Below, one piece after another: positions 1 to 8,512 of a DNA stretch of 64,000 nucleotides. Origin of the DNA: Bifidobacterium sp. ESL0775 (GTDB taxonomy: Bacteria; Actinomycetota; Actinomycetes; Actinomycetales; Bifidobacteriaceae); assembly GCF_029395475.1 (NCBI RefSeq), contig NZ_CP113917.1, forward strand, positions 1,302,001 to 1,366,000. Direction: 5' to 3'. Position 1 is the stretch's first letter. Each line of letters starts with the position of its first letter. Under the pieces are notes generated by a model. That model was not told the DNA's origin, searched no databases, and was given only the letters and a program-made list of their open reading frames with translations. The translations under genes and the position numbers were made by a program.

Positions 1-468
1 AGCCGTAGAACCGATATCGCCTCGTTTGATGTCGCCAAGCACATACAGCCCTTGCTTCTGTGCATATTCACAGGTCAAGCGGTAGATATCAAAACCGATG
101 GAACCGTAGGCCTCGTACATGGCGATCTGCGGCTTGACGGCCGGCACGATATCCTTCACTGCGTCGATGATTGCACGATTGAACTCATAAAAACCCATAA
201 CAATCTGGGCACCCGAATCGCCTTCCAAAACCTTCTTGGCAACCTTCATTTTGGCGTCTGTACCGTCGGCGTTGTTTATCGAAGCCAGAATTCGCTGATC
301 TTCGGGATTGCTGCTCCTCTCCAATCCCTCAATGAATGACTCGAGATCCTTTTCGTTGAATTCAATCTCCATGGTGCAGGCCTGAGAAGGCACCAGTGCC
401 TGCGTCGGATCCAGCCCGACAATGCTGGGATTGTCTTTGGCTTCGATGGCCTCAATCAGTCGATCCAT
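1..468 (-). CDS. pyrF: Orotidine 5'-phosphate decarboxylase, partial
   Basis: Decarboxylates OMP to UMP, the last step of pyrimidine synthesis. The frame runs from an ATG at 468 to the window edge without a stop, so the C-terminal part is missing (156 codons present). The N-terminus reads MDRLIEAIEAKDNPSIVGLD, with later GDIKRGDIGSTA; the DIKRGD motif is the catalytic Asp-Lys region of OMP decarboxylases, and the sequence style fits the longer type-2 PyrF family. A GAGGTAA ribosome-binding site precedes the ATG. It lies 99 bp downstream of pyrC and probably shares its transcript. Confidence 0.9.
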   Translation of the reverse strand, partial: MDRLIEAIEAKDNPSIVGLDPTQALVPSQACTMEIEFNEKDLESFIEGLERSSNPEDQRILASINNADGTDAKMKVAKKVLEGDSGAQIVMGFYEFNRAIIDAVKDIVPAVKPQIAMYEAYGSIGFDIYRLTCEYAQKQGLYVLGDIKRGDIGSTA

Positions 469-567
469 TGCTTTACCTCGTTTTCTGCATTCGTGGAACT
501 GTTCTGTTATTAATTATCACAGTTATTCTGACTGTTATGTCGAGTCATATACCAGCCAGGATTTCAT

Positions 568-2082
568 TTAAACTACCCTTGAACTGTCGTGTTTACTTGT
601 CGGGCTGTCCGGCAACCGGCTAAATACCAGCTTTGAACCGATAATCGTCGCCATCGGCCTGCCGGTAAGCTTCCAGCCATCGAACGGGGTGTTGCGGCCC
701 TTGGAATGGAATTTTGCTGAGTCTACAGTCCATTCGTTGTGGGTATCGATCAACGTCAAATCGACGTATTCCGGGTGTTCGACCTTGCTTAAATCCAGCG
801 TCCGTTTCGTCGCGCACTTTGATGAGGTGTTGAGCAGCATCGCCACGTCCGTCGGCGTGTGGCCCATTAATCGCTCGGGAGCCAAAGCCATGAGCTCAAT
901 TAAGCGTTCATCGCTGATGGCTCCGCCTTCGACCAAGACCTTGCGGCAGACGCCGTATGCACATTCCAAGCCGATGATGCCATTGGGAGCATCGACCAGA
1001 TCTCCCGCTTTCTCGGCGGCCGTGTGCGGGGCGTGGTCGGTGGCGATCATGTCGACGGTTCCGTCCGCAATCGCGGCGACCGTCGCACGCCTGTCAGCCT
1101 CACTTCTCAGAGGCGGGTTCATCTTGGCCATCGCGCCATACTTCAGAATGTCCTCATCGCATAGCGCAAGGTAATGCGGTGCTGTCTCACAGGTAATGGG
1201 CAACCCCTCGGCTTTCGCTTTGCGAACAGCATCGAACGCTCCGGCTGTGGAGACGTGCTGGAAATGGATATGGGCACCCGTTCGTCGTGCGGCTTCGATA
1301 TCACGGTCGACTATCGCCAGTTCGGTTTCTGCCGGGATACCGGCGATGCCAAGTTTTCTGCTGACCGCCCCATCGTTGATGGCTCCGGAATCATGATGCT
1401 CACAATGTTCCAACACCGGCAATCCCGTCGCCTTCGAGTCGGCAAGAACCGCGTCGAGAATTTCATTGGTGATGGCCGATCCGTCATCAGTGACCGCACG
1501 CAACGGGTGCTCCGAAACCGGATTATCCGAGCTTCCACCTGTCTTTGATTCCGCATTATCGGAGTGCGATGAACACTCGGTCGAATCCATGAATCGTGCA
1601 TAATCTTCCGGCCGACTAGGCAGCTTTCCGGCACGCCCCAGCGAAGCACAAACCGAGAGGTCATAACGAACCGGCAGCTTCACATTGTGCAACTGCTCAT
1701 AGCGCTGCAAATAATCGAGCGTATTGTAGGCCCCGACCTCCCTGAGCTCTTTGCCGCCGTCGACAACATCCTGAACATTGATGTCACGTCCGTCGGCAGC
1801 AGGCAAGGTGTTCGGCATGATGAGCACGCGTGTGTAACCGCCAGCCGCGGCCGCCGCAGACCCGGTGACCATCGTTTCTTTGTCCAGCTGTCCTGGATCG
1901 CGGAAGTGCACATGTGGATCGGCGAGTCCCGGTGCGACGATCAGTGACGAGCCGTCAATATCACCGGAAACAACGGCACCTGGCTCGGTAAACGAACGTT
2001 CACCGTCGACTTCCGGTACGATGAGGTCGATACGCTCGCCGGTGTCCCACACCGCGATGTCATGAATGGTCAGCATGTGCAT
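568..2082 (-). CDS. pyrC: Dihydroorotase
   Basis: Cyclises carbamoyl aspartate to dihydroorotate. Visible metal-site motifs are DPHVHFRDPGQ (about residues 55-65) and ATDHAPH in the C-terminal half. At 504 residues it is longer than the usual 420-440. Part of the excess is a Ser/Asn/Asp-rich stretch at about residues 166-192, inside the barrel and just before the conserved core resumes; this matches inserts in other genes here. An in-frame ATG at 2076 is an equally good start. It lies 120 bp after pyrI; that gap holds a small hairpin (GCTTGAT at 2125, ATCAAGC at 2137). Confidence 0.95.
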   Translation of the reverse strand: MHMLTIHDIAVWDTGERIDLIVPEVDGERSFTEPGAVVSGDIDGSSLIVAPGLADPHVHFRDPGQLDKETMVTGSAAAAAGGYTRVLIMPNTLPAADGRDINVQDVVDGGKELREVGAYNTLDYLQRYEQLHNVKLPVRYDLSVCASLGRAGKLPSRPEDYARFMDSTECSSHSDNAESKTGGSSDNPVSEHPLRAVTDDGSAITNEILDAVLADSKATGLPVLEHCEHHDSGAINDGAVSRKLGIAGIPAETELAIVDRDIEAARRTGAHIHFQHVSTAGAFDAVRKAKAEGLPITCETAPHYLALCDEDILKYGAMAKMNPPLRSEADRRATVAAIADGTVDMIATDHAPHTAAEKAGDLVDAPNGIIGLECAYGVCRKVLVEGGAISDERLIELMALAPERLMGHTPTDVAMLLNTSSKCATKRTLDLSKVEHPEYVDLTLIDTHNEWTVDSAKFHSKGRNTPFDGWKLTGRPMATIIGSKLVFSRLPDSPTSKHDSSRVV

Positions 2083-2202
2083 TCCGTTCTGTCAATAAAC
2101 CGCTATTTGCCTGTATCTCCACTTGCTTGATGTTCAATCAAGCTTTTGCCTGCCAGCGCCTAATCCCATCAATCCAACGGAATCCGGCGCAGGGCAAAAT
2201 CC

Positions 2203-2622
2203 CTATCGTTCCGCTTCCTCGTCACAATAATCGCAACGGTATTCACGGCGTTCGGCGTTGGCCAGATGGAACCGCTGCTCCAAACCGGTTTCGGAAGTGG
2301 TCACACAACGTGGGTTCTTGCAGGTGATGACACCGACAAGGTGCTGTGGCAACTCGGGTTTCGCCTTCTCGACGATCTCGCCGCCACGGACGATGTTGAC
2401 GGTGGCGTGCGGGGCGATGAAGCCGAGCGCGTCAAGATTCAGATCCTCGACGTCCTCGAGCTTGATGATGTCCTTGGCTCCCAACGCGTGGCTGTCCGCG
2501 TTCATGATGAGCGCCAGCTTTGTTGTGGCCGGGTCGACCTTGAGATAATGCAGCACAGTGAGCGCCATGCCCGCGTCCACATGGTCGATGATGATGCCGT
2601 TGGTGATGCTTGTGACTTCCAT
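2203..2622 (-). CDS. pyrI: Aspartate carbamoyltransferase regulatory chain
   Basis: Regulatory subunit that binds nucleotide effectors and holds catalytic trimers together in class B ATCase. The 139 residues match the family length slightly on the short side. Zinc ligands are visible as Cys101, Cys106, Cys130 and Cys133 (CKNPRC and CDYC). The start overlaps the pyrB stop as TGATG, sharing one base, and a GGAGGTG ribosome-binding site sits in the end of pyrB. This indicates translational coupling and matched production of catalytic and regulatory chains. Confidence 0.95.
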   Translation of the reverse strand: MEVTSITNGIIIDHVDAGMALTVLHYLKVDPATTKLALIMNADSHALGAKDIIKLEDVEDLNLDALGFIAPHATVNIVRGGEIVEKAKPELPQHLVGVITCKNPRCVTTSETGLEQRFHLANAERREYRCDYCDEEAER

Positions 2623-3632
2623 CAGGCCAACACCTCCTTGTTCTCGTCGTAGCCGGGCAGTTTGTCGCCAAGCACCGAGCTTTCCAGCGCCATGCGCATG
2701 AGCATGCCGCGACGCACCTGCTCGAAATAGGCGGCGCGCGGGTCGTCGTCGACTTCCTTGGCGATCTCGTTGACGCGTGGCAACGGGTGCAACACGGCCA
2801 TCGTGGGCTTGGCCAGTTTCATCTTGCCTGCATCCAAAATGTAGGTGTCGCGCAGACGGAGGTAATCGTCCTCGTTGAAGAAGCGTTCCTGCTGGACGCG
2901 GGTCATGTAAAGCACGTCAAGGTCGCCGATGACCGCCGACAAATCCTTGGCTTCCACGTAGGAGCAAGTCGAGCTCTGGTCGATGCAGTCAAGCACATAC
3001 TGCGGGGTCTTGAGCTCATCAGGGCTGATCAGTACAAAGCGGACATTGCCGAAGCGGCAGAGCGTGGTAATCAGCGAATGGACGGTGCGGCCAAACGTCA
3101 GATCGCCGCACAGGCCCACGGTCAGGTCGGTGACGCGTCCGAATCGTGCCTGGATTGTGGACAGATCGGCCAACGTCTGGGTGGGGTGCATGTGCCCGCC
3201 GTCGCCGGCGTTGATGACCGGCACATCCGACGAGTGCGCCGCGACCAGCGCGGCGCCTTCCTTTGGGTGGCGCATGGCGATGAGATCGGCGTATTGGGAG
3301 ACTACCTTCACCGTGTCGTGGATGGTCTCACCTTTGGTGGCCGAGGAAAGCTGAGCGCCAGCAAAACCGATGACCTTGCCGCCAAGTCGGAGCATCGCGG
3401 TCTCGAAACTCAGGCGCGTGCGCGTACTGGGCTCATAAAACAAAGTGGCCAACACCCGGCCATTGCAGGTGTTCGCCACTTCTTTACGATGGGAATCGAT
3501 GTATTGCGCTTTGTCAAGCAATACCCGAATCTCGGAAGTCGGTATGTTATCCAACGTCACCACGCTGGAACCGACCAATGATGATCGTCCAATCCCATCA
3601 ACGGGAATCTTAGGTTTTTGTGTTATCGGCAT
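2622..3632 (-). CDS. pyrB: Aspartate carbamoyltransferase catalytic subunit
   Basis: Condenses carbamoyl phosphate with aspartate. Family motifs are PSTRTRLSFE (carbamoyl phosphate binding, about residues 68-77), HMHPTQTLADL and HPLPRVNE. The open frame extends upstream to 3740, but I chose the ATG at 3632 because it follows an AGAAAGGTGAG ribosome-binding site by five bases and gives 336 residues, close to the family norm. It is the first gene of the pyrBICF order seen here. An inverted repeat (3739-3778) lies upstream, and a weak promoter-like pair is visible further upstream near 3790-3820. Confidence 0.95.
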   Translation of the reverse strand: MPITQKPKIPVDGIGRSSLVGSSVVTLDNIPTSEIRVLLDKAQYIDSHRKEVANTCNGRVLATLFYEPSTRTRLSFETAMLRLGGKVIGFAGAQLSSATKGETIHDTVKVVSQYADLIAMRHPKEGAALVAAHSSDVPVINAGDGGHMHPTQTLADLSTIQARFGRVTDLTVGLCGDLTFGRTVHSLITTLCRFGNVRFVLISPDELKTPQYVLDCIDQSSTCSYVEAKDLSAVIGDLDVLYMTRVQQERFFNEDDYLRLRDTYILDAGKMKLAKPTMAVLHPLPRVNEIAKEVDDDPRAAYFEQVRRGMLMRMALESSVLGDKLPGYDENKEVLA

Positions 3633-3738
3633 CGGCTCACCTTTCTTCAACCAAGGTGGCCACTTGGCGTGACCATTGACAAGATACCCGCACGCGGCGA
3701 CACGAGTGGGGCGCCTCCCATTTCTGAGCATGTCCGGC

Positions 3739-3778
3739 AAAAGTGACCAAAGCTGATTCCAAGAGCATGATCACTTTT
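3739..3778 (-). other. Inverted repeat between glnE and pyrB
   Basis: AAAAGTGA (3739-3746) is the exact reverse complement of TCACTTTT (3771-3778). Read on the minus strand the right arm ends in TTTT, so it could be a weak, AT-rich terminator about 60 bases beyond the glnE stop. It could also be a leader or operator element of pyrB. I cannot separate these by eye. Confidence 0.4.
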
Positions 3779-3836
3779 CACGATTCGTAATACAAATAAA
3801 TCGACTTTATCATCCAAAGCCATGCAACAGCCACAG

Positions 3837-6800
3837 CTACTGTCCGTAGAACAGCCGCTCCATCACCTCGCGGCACCGGCGCATCACGGCCTGGATATCG
3901 TTGCCGAAGTATTGGCCTCGGTTGGCGTCGTAGCCCAGAAACGTCGCCACTCCCCCGAGTCCGTAGAAATCGGACGGAAGCACATCGGCCTGAGAGAGCC
4001 GCGCGCCCCACAGATAATTGCCGTTACGAGCCGCTGTGAGCATCTTCCACGCCTTCCGCAATGCGTCCGCATCGTCGGCTTTGATGTATTCCAGATGCTC
4101 AAGCTCATCCAGCGCCGTGAGCGTGGAGTTGACACGCAGGCTCTCGTGCTCGCCCGCATGTTCGAGTTGGAGCAATTGCACCGTCCATTCGACGTCGGAA
4201 AGCCCGCCGGCACCAAGCTTCAGATGCTGGCTGCGTTTCACGCCGTGCGGCAGACGCTCCGCTTCCATACGTGCCTTGAGCTTGCGGATCTCGCCGATCT
4301 CGTCGTCGGTCAACGCCCTGTCCATATAACGCAGCGGATCGGCCAGCTGGGTCAGGAAATCCTCGGCCAATTGCCGGTCTCCGGCGGCGTACCGGGCTCG
4401 CAGCAAGGCCTGGCGCTCCCAGGTGCTGTACCACTTGGTGTAGTAGTCGCGGCAGGATTCATAGGAGCGGATGAGCGGGCCGTTCTTGCCTTCCGGACGC
4501 AAACCGAAGTCAAGGTCGATCTTGGGCTCAAGGCTTGCGGGACCTTGCAGGATGTTGCGCAGATCATTGACGACGTTGCGCGCAAATTCCGCGGCAGTTT
4601 TCTGTTCATCGCCATCGTTGTCATCCGCTACGTTTTGTATCGGACGGTACATCATGATGATGTCGGCGTCGGAACAGAAATTGACCTCACGTCCGCCGTA
4701 ACGGCCCATGGCGATGACGGCGATGGCCACTGGTGCGGAATCGAGTTTCATCTCAACGCATTGATGGCGAATGGCCCACTGCAGGGCGGCTTCAATGGCC
4801 GAATCATAAACGTCGGTCATGCCAGCCAGCCCAACGCCGTCATCAAAGACCTTCGAGGTCCAGCCCAAGCCGATGCGCTCGATCTCATGCCGGCGCATTG
4901 CACGGATGGAAGTGGCGAAATCGTTCATGTTTTCGGCGTAGCGCGAGACCGCGGCCTTCGCCCGGACATCGAGGCTCTCGCGGGTGCGGGGCATGAGCAT
5001 CTCGTCGTCACCGAGCCAGGTCACCGATTCGATGGATTGGTTGAGTGAATCCCCCAAAAGCCGGGAATTCGAAAGAATATGGCACAGCCTGATGAGCGCC
5101 TGCGGCGAATCGCGAAGGAACCCAAGATACTGGCTCCCGCCGCCGAAGCGTTCCTCGAGCTTGCGCCATTGCAACAGGCCCATGTCGGGGTTCTGCCCCT
5201 GCGCCAGCCATTGCAGGATAGACGGCAGGAGGATCCGGTTGATCTTGGCGGCGCGTGAGACGCCTTCGGTCAGCGCCTCGACATGACGCATCGCGGCATC
5301 GGGATCGGCGAAACCAATGGATTCGAAGCGCTCACGGGTGGCCTTATCGCTCAGCGTGACCTGGTCATCATCGAGTTGCGCGTTGATAGGCAGCATGGGC
5401 CGATAGTAGATATCGGTGTGGAGGCGACGGACTTCACGCCGCACCTTGTCGTATTTGTCAACCAACTGGTCCGGCAACAAGCCAAACGCGCGGCCCATGC
5501 GACGCAAGTCGGGATTATCGTCGATCGCCCGAGGGTCGGCGTTGCGGACGATATCGACCCCGCCCTCATTGGCTTTGCCCAAGTCGGGGAAAAGATGCGT
5601 GCGCTTGAGTTCCCACATCTGCGCCCGATGCTCGAGCACGCGTTCGAAACGGTAATCCTCATCCAGTTTCGCGGCCTGCGGACGAGCGACGTAGCCTCCA
5701 GCCGAAAGCGCCTGCAACGCACCCAACGTGGAACGGCCGCGCAATGACTCATCGGAACGGCCATGGACCAATTGCAGCATCTGCACAGTGAATTCGACAT
5801 CGCGCAGCCCGCCCTTGCCAAGCTTGATTTCCCGATCGCGCAGGTCAGGAGCAATGTTGTCTTCGACGCGTCTGCGCATCTTCTGGCAGTCATAGACGAA
5901 ATTTTCCCGTTTCGACGCCGACCAGACCAACGGCCTAGTCATATCAAGGTAGGCCTTGCCCAATTCCTCGTCGCCGGCGACCACACGTGCCTTGAGCAAC
6001 GCCTGGAACTCCCAGTTGTTCGCCCATTTGTCGTAATAGACGCGGCAGGAATCGACCGTGCGCACCAGCGGGCCGTCCTTGCCTTCCGGCCGCAACGCTG
6101 TGTCGATCTGCCAAAGCGGCGGCATATCCACCCCGGGCATCACCGACTGGCAGATCTTCTGCAATGTGGTGCCGATTTTCGTGCCGATACGCGTCAACGT
6201 CACACCGTCGATTTTCTCGTCGGCGCCTTCGGCGGCAAGCGGTTCGACTATATACACCAAATCGCAATCAGAGACGTAATTGAGTTCCTGAGCGCCAAGC
6301 TTGCCCATGCCGATAACCGTGAATCCGCAACGTTCGCTGCCTTCAACTTGCGTTTTGGCGATTCCCAGCGCCGCAGAGATGGCGGCATCGGCAAGGTCGG
6401 AAAGCCTGGCACTGATTTGCGGTTGTATTTTCACCGGATCCGCCGCAGCCGCGTCCTTGGCCATGATGGCCGCAAGCTGAAGATAATAATTCTCACGCAA
6501 CGCTTCCACGGCTATTGACATGTTGTTCGTCGGGATTGGAGTGTCCGCTTGACTCGAAACAGCCGTTTTAACGGCATCGCCCATGTGTAAGACACGTTCA
6601 GCGCGACTGAATTCGAGGCTTCCACACGGATCGCAGGCCGCTGCGGTTGCCAAATCCGGATGCGTGCGCATCAGCCCGCCCATCGCGTCCGAAACGCCCA
6701 AAACCCCGATCAACCGCGAAAGCGCCGTTGGATTATCGACAAACTTTGCGCGGTTTTCCTTCGAAGCCACAATCTCGGCAAGATGCTTCAACGCGATATC

Positions 6801-6965
6801 AGGGTCGCAGGCCCGCTCAAGCGCGGCGAGCACGTTCTTCCGTTCGGCTTCGTCGAATCCCACGCTTGCCAAAGAAGCGAACAAATCGCCGCTCTCGCCC
6901 AAATTCTGCAATCCCGCATGGATAAGCTCGCGATTGCTGATGGTGAAGTCCTCGGAATGTTCCAT
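3837..6965 (-). CDS. glnE: Bifunctional glutamine synthetase adenylyltransferase / deadenylylase
   Basis: Adds and removes AMP on glutamine synthetase in response to nitrogen status. At 1042 residues it has the family's two-domain layout. Each half carries a nucleotidyltransferase signature: GMGKLGAQELNYVSDCDLVY in the N-terminal half and AMGRYGGREVNFCSDADIIM in the C-terminal half, both with the paired acidic D-x-D residues. Each is followed by the linked helical domain motif (KLGKGGLRDVEFTVQ and KLGAGGLSDVEWTVQ). It is a single gene between pyrB and a divergent small membrane protein. Confidence 0.96.
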   Translation of the reverse strand: MEHSEDFTISNRELIHAGLQNLGESGDLFASLASVGFDEAERKNVLAALERACDPDIALKHLAEIVASKENRAKFVDNPTALSRLIGVLGVSDAMGGLMRTHPDLATAAACDPCGSLEFSRAERVLHMGDAVKTAVSSQADTPIPTNNMSIAVEALRENYYLQLAAIMAKDAAAADPVKIQPQISARLSDLADAAISAALGIAKTQVEGSERCGFTVIGMGKLGAQELNYVSDCDLVYIVEPLAAEGADEKIDGVTLTRIGTKIGTTLQKICQSVMPGVDMPPLWQIDTALRPEGKDGPLVRTVDSCRVYYDKWANNWEFQALLKARVVAGDEELGKAYLDMTRPLVWSASKRENFVYDCQKMRRRVEDNIAPDLRDREIKLGKGGLRDVEFTVQMLQLVHGRSDESLRGRSTLGALQALSAGGYVARPQAAKLDEDYRFERVLEHRAQMWELKRTHLFPDLGKANEGGVDIVRNADPRAIDDNPDLRRMGRAFGLLPDQLVDKYDKVRREVRRLHTDIYYRPMLPINAQLDDDQVTLSDKATRERFESIGFADPDAAMRHVEALTEGVSRAAKINRILLPSILQWLAQGQNPDMGLLQWRKLEERFGGGSQYLGFLRDSPQALIRLCHILSNSRLLGDSLNQSIESVTWLGDDEMLMPRTRESLDVRAKAAVSRYAENMNDFATSIRAMRRHEIERIGLGWTSKVFDDGVGLAGMTDVYDSAIEAALQWAIRHQCVEMKLDSAPVAIAVIAMGRYGGREVNFCSDADIIMMYRPIQNVADDNDGDEQKTAAEFARNVVNDLRNILQGPASLEPKIDLDFGLRPEGKNGPLIRSYESCRDYYTKWYSTWERQALLRARYAAGDRQLAEDFLTQLADPLRYMDRALTDDEIGEIRKLKARMEAERLPHGVKRSQHLKLGAGGLSDVEWTVQLLQLEHAGEHESLRVNSTLTALDELEHLEYIKADDADALRKAWKMLTAARNGNYLWGARLSQADVLPSDFYGLGGVATFLGYDANRGQYFGNDIQAVMRRCREVMERLFYGQ

Positions 6966-7110
6966 GGTTCCAATCTACAACAACTCGGTGCATTCAACGC
7001 GCACAAGCCAAAATCACACACCTGCTTGAAGGAAGTACCACGCACATTCCCAGTGCGGCAACCAATTTCGCAGCTTTCGCCCCACAACATATCGCAAGAT
7101 GACAGCAACG

Positions 7111-7140
7111 TTGGCAGAATATCGATTATCCTGTTAATAA
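7111..7140 (+). promoter_or_regulatory. Candidate promoter for the 124-aa membrane protein
   Basis: TTGGCA (7111-7116) and TAATAA (7135-7140) are 18 bases apart, about 25 bases before a TTG start. It matches a sigma-70-type promoter, judged by eye only. Confidence 0.4.
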
Positions 7141-7163
7141 CAAAGTTTTATACAGGAGACACA

Positions 7164-7538
7164 TTGGAAACTATCGACATCGTTGTTGCGATTATCGCGG
7201 GTATTGCCGGGCTGGCGACTGGGCTTATCGTCGGAGCCATGCCCGCGTTCACCAACAAATTGAATGACTGGCAGAATCATTTGCAAGAATGGGCCGGCAT
7301 CATCCTGATCGTCGTATTCTTCTTCCTATTGTATTACAAACTCAATATCTCGTCGTGGACGCTCATCATCGCCGCCATAGCCGGGTTCGCTTTGGCGAAA
7401 CTGCCGCCACTTCACCAATGGCTTGTCATGAAATTCCCGAAGTTGGCGCCAAAAGTGGAAGAGAAACCGAGGCCCAGGCCTGCCGAATACCACACACCGA
7501 GAAAGAAGAACGGCAAGAAGCACAAGCACACCCACTGA
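7164..7538 (+). CDS. Small membrane protein of unknown function
   Basis: 124 residues starting at a TTG codon (7164), chosen because an AGGAGA ribosome-binding site lies five bases upstream and the first transmembrane segment starts at once. It has three hydrophobic segments (about residues 4-25, 43-60 and 63-80), followed by a Pro/Lys/Arg/His-rich tail ending KKNGKKHKHTH. The tail is probably cytosolic. I do not recognise the family. It is divergent from glnE and convergent with metF, which ends 44 bp away. Confidence 0.75.
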   Translation: METIDIVVAIIAGIAGLATGLIVGAMPAFTNKLNDWQNHLQEWAGIILIVVFFFLLYYKLNISSWTLIIAAIAGFALAKLPPLHQWLVMKFPKLAPKVEEKPRPRPAEYHTPRKKNGKKHKHTH

Positions 7539-7582
7539 TTCCAGGCTCAGTTTTCACTGAAACCCATCCTGCTGTTCCGATA

Positions 7583-8434
7583 TCATTCCTTGACTTGGAA
7601 CAATGGCCCGACGTTCGCCCAAATCCGGCGAGCGAGTGTGGGACGATTCATCGTATAGAGGTGGATGCCGTCAACGCCATGCGCAATCAGATCGACAATC
7701 TGCTCGGAGGCGTAGACAATGCCGGCCTGCTGCAGGCTTGGCACATCGTCGCCCCACTTGTCGACGAGCCGTTGCACGGCCACGGGGATCTTGGAACCAT
7801 TGCGTTTGGTCATGTTGTTGATCGAACTGACACTGCGCACCGGCATGATTCCGGCCTCTATCGGCACGTCGACGCCTTTGGAACGCGCCAGGTCGAGGAA
7901 CCGGTAGAAATCATCGTTGTCATAGAATAGCTGGGTGATCAAGTGGGTGACGCCGGCGTCCACTTTCTTTTTGAGGTTGTCGACATCCTCTTCCAGACAT
8001 GAGGCCTCAAGGTGGCATTCCGGGTAGCAGGCGCCCATGATCTGCATATCGGGGTCGTGCTCGCGGATATAGGCGGCCAGGTCACTGGCGTGCTCGAATT
8101 CCCCGCATGGTTCATTGCCTTCGACATAATCGCCTCTTAACGCCAACACGCCGAAGACGCCGGCCTTGCGGAAGAGGTCCAACGCCTCATCCACCGAAGC
8201 CTTGTTGCTGTAAAGGGCGGTCAGGTGGGCCACGACCGGGATGTGATAGTCGTGATTGATGGTACGGGCTATCCTGGCGGTCTTGAGCCGATTGGCATGG
8301 CTGCCGTGACGGTAGGTGACGGAGATGAAATCGGGATTCAAACCCTCAAACCCGTCAAGCGCATCATAGATGGTGCCGACCGGGGCGTGCGGTTTGGGTG
8401 GAAATACCTCAAGGGAGAAAATAGGCGAATGCAT
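7583..8434 (-). CDS. metF: 5,10-methylenetetrahydrofolate reductase
   Basis: Reduces methylene-THF to methyl-THF, the methyl donor used by MetE. The 283 residues match the bacterial MetF length. Typical features are the N-terminal FSLEVFPPK, with the catalytic Glu, the VTYRHGS region, VVAHLTALYSNK, and GACYPECH followed by the FFFY-like ITQLFYDNDDFYRF. It lies 78 bp after metE on the same strand; the gap contains a strong hairpin, so metF expression may be partly uncoupled from metE. Confidence 0.95.
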   Translation of the reverse strand: MHSPIFSLEVFPPKPHAPVGTIYDALDGFEGLNPDFISVTYRHGSHANRLKTARIARTINHDYHIPVVAHLTALYSNKASVDEALDLFRKAGVFGVLALRGDYVEGNEPCGEFEHASDLAAYIREHDPDMQIMGACYPECHLEASCLEEDVDNLKKKVDAGVTHLITQLFYDNDDFYRFLDLARSKGVDVPIEAGIMPVRSVSSINNMTKRNGSKIPVAVQRLVDKWGDDVPSLQQAGIVYASEQIVDLIAHGVDGIHLYTMNRPTLARRIWANVGPLFQVKE

Positions 8435-8454
8435 GACTGTCTCCTATGACAAAT

Positions 8455-8493
8455 CGTGTGGCCGGCATCGGTTTGCTTGATGTCGGCCACACG
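8455..8493 (-). terminator. Hairpin between metE and metF
   Basis: CGTGTGGCCGGCATC (8455-8469) pairs with GATGTCGGCCACACG (8479-8493), 15 pairs with one wobble or mismatch and a nine-base loop. On the minus transcript it is followed by ATTTG, a poor U-tract. It sits after metE and before metF, so it could be a partial terminator or an mRNA stabiliser/processing site. Confidence 0.6.
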
Positions 8494-8512
8494 TAGGAAG
8501 TACTGATCTTAC

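Noticed and set aside
3633..3740. Longer pyrB N-terminus
   Set aside because: The extra 36 residues lack family similarity and the ATG at 3632 has a clear ribosome-binding site.
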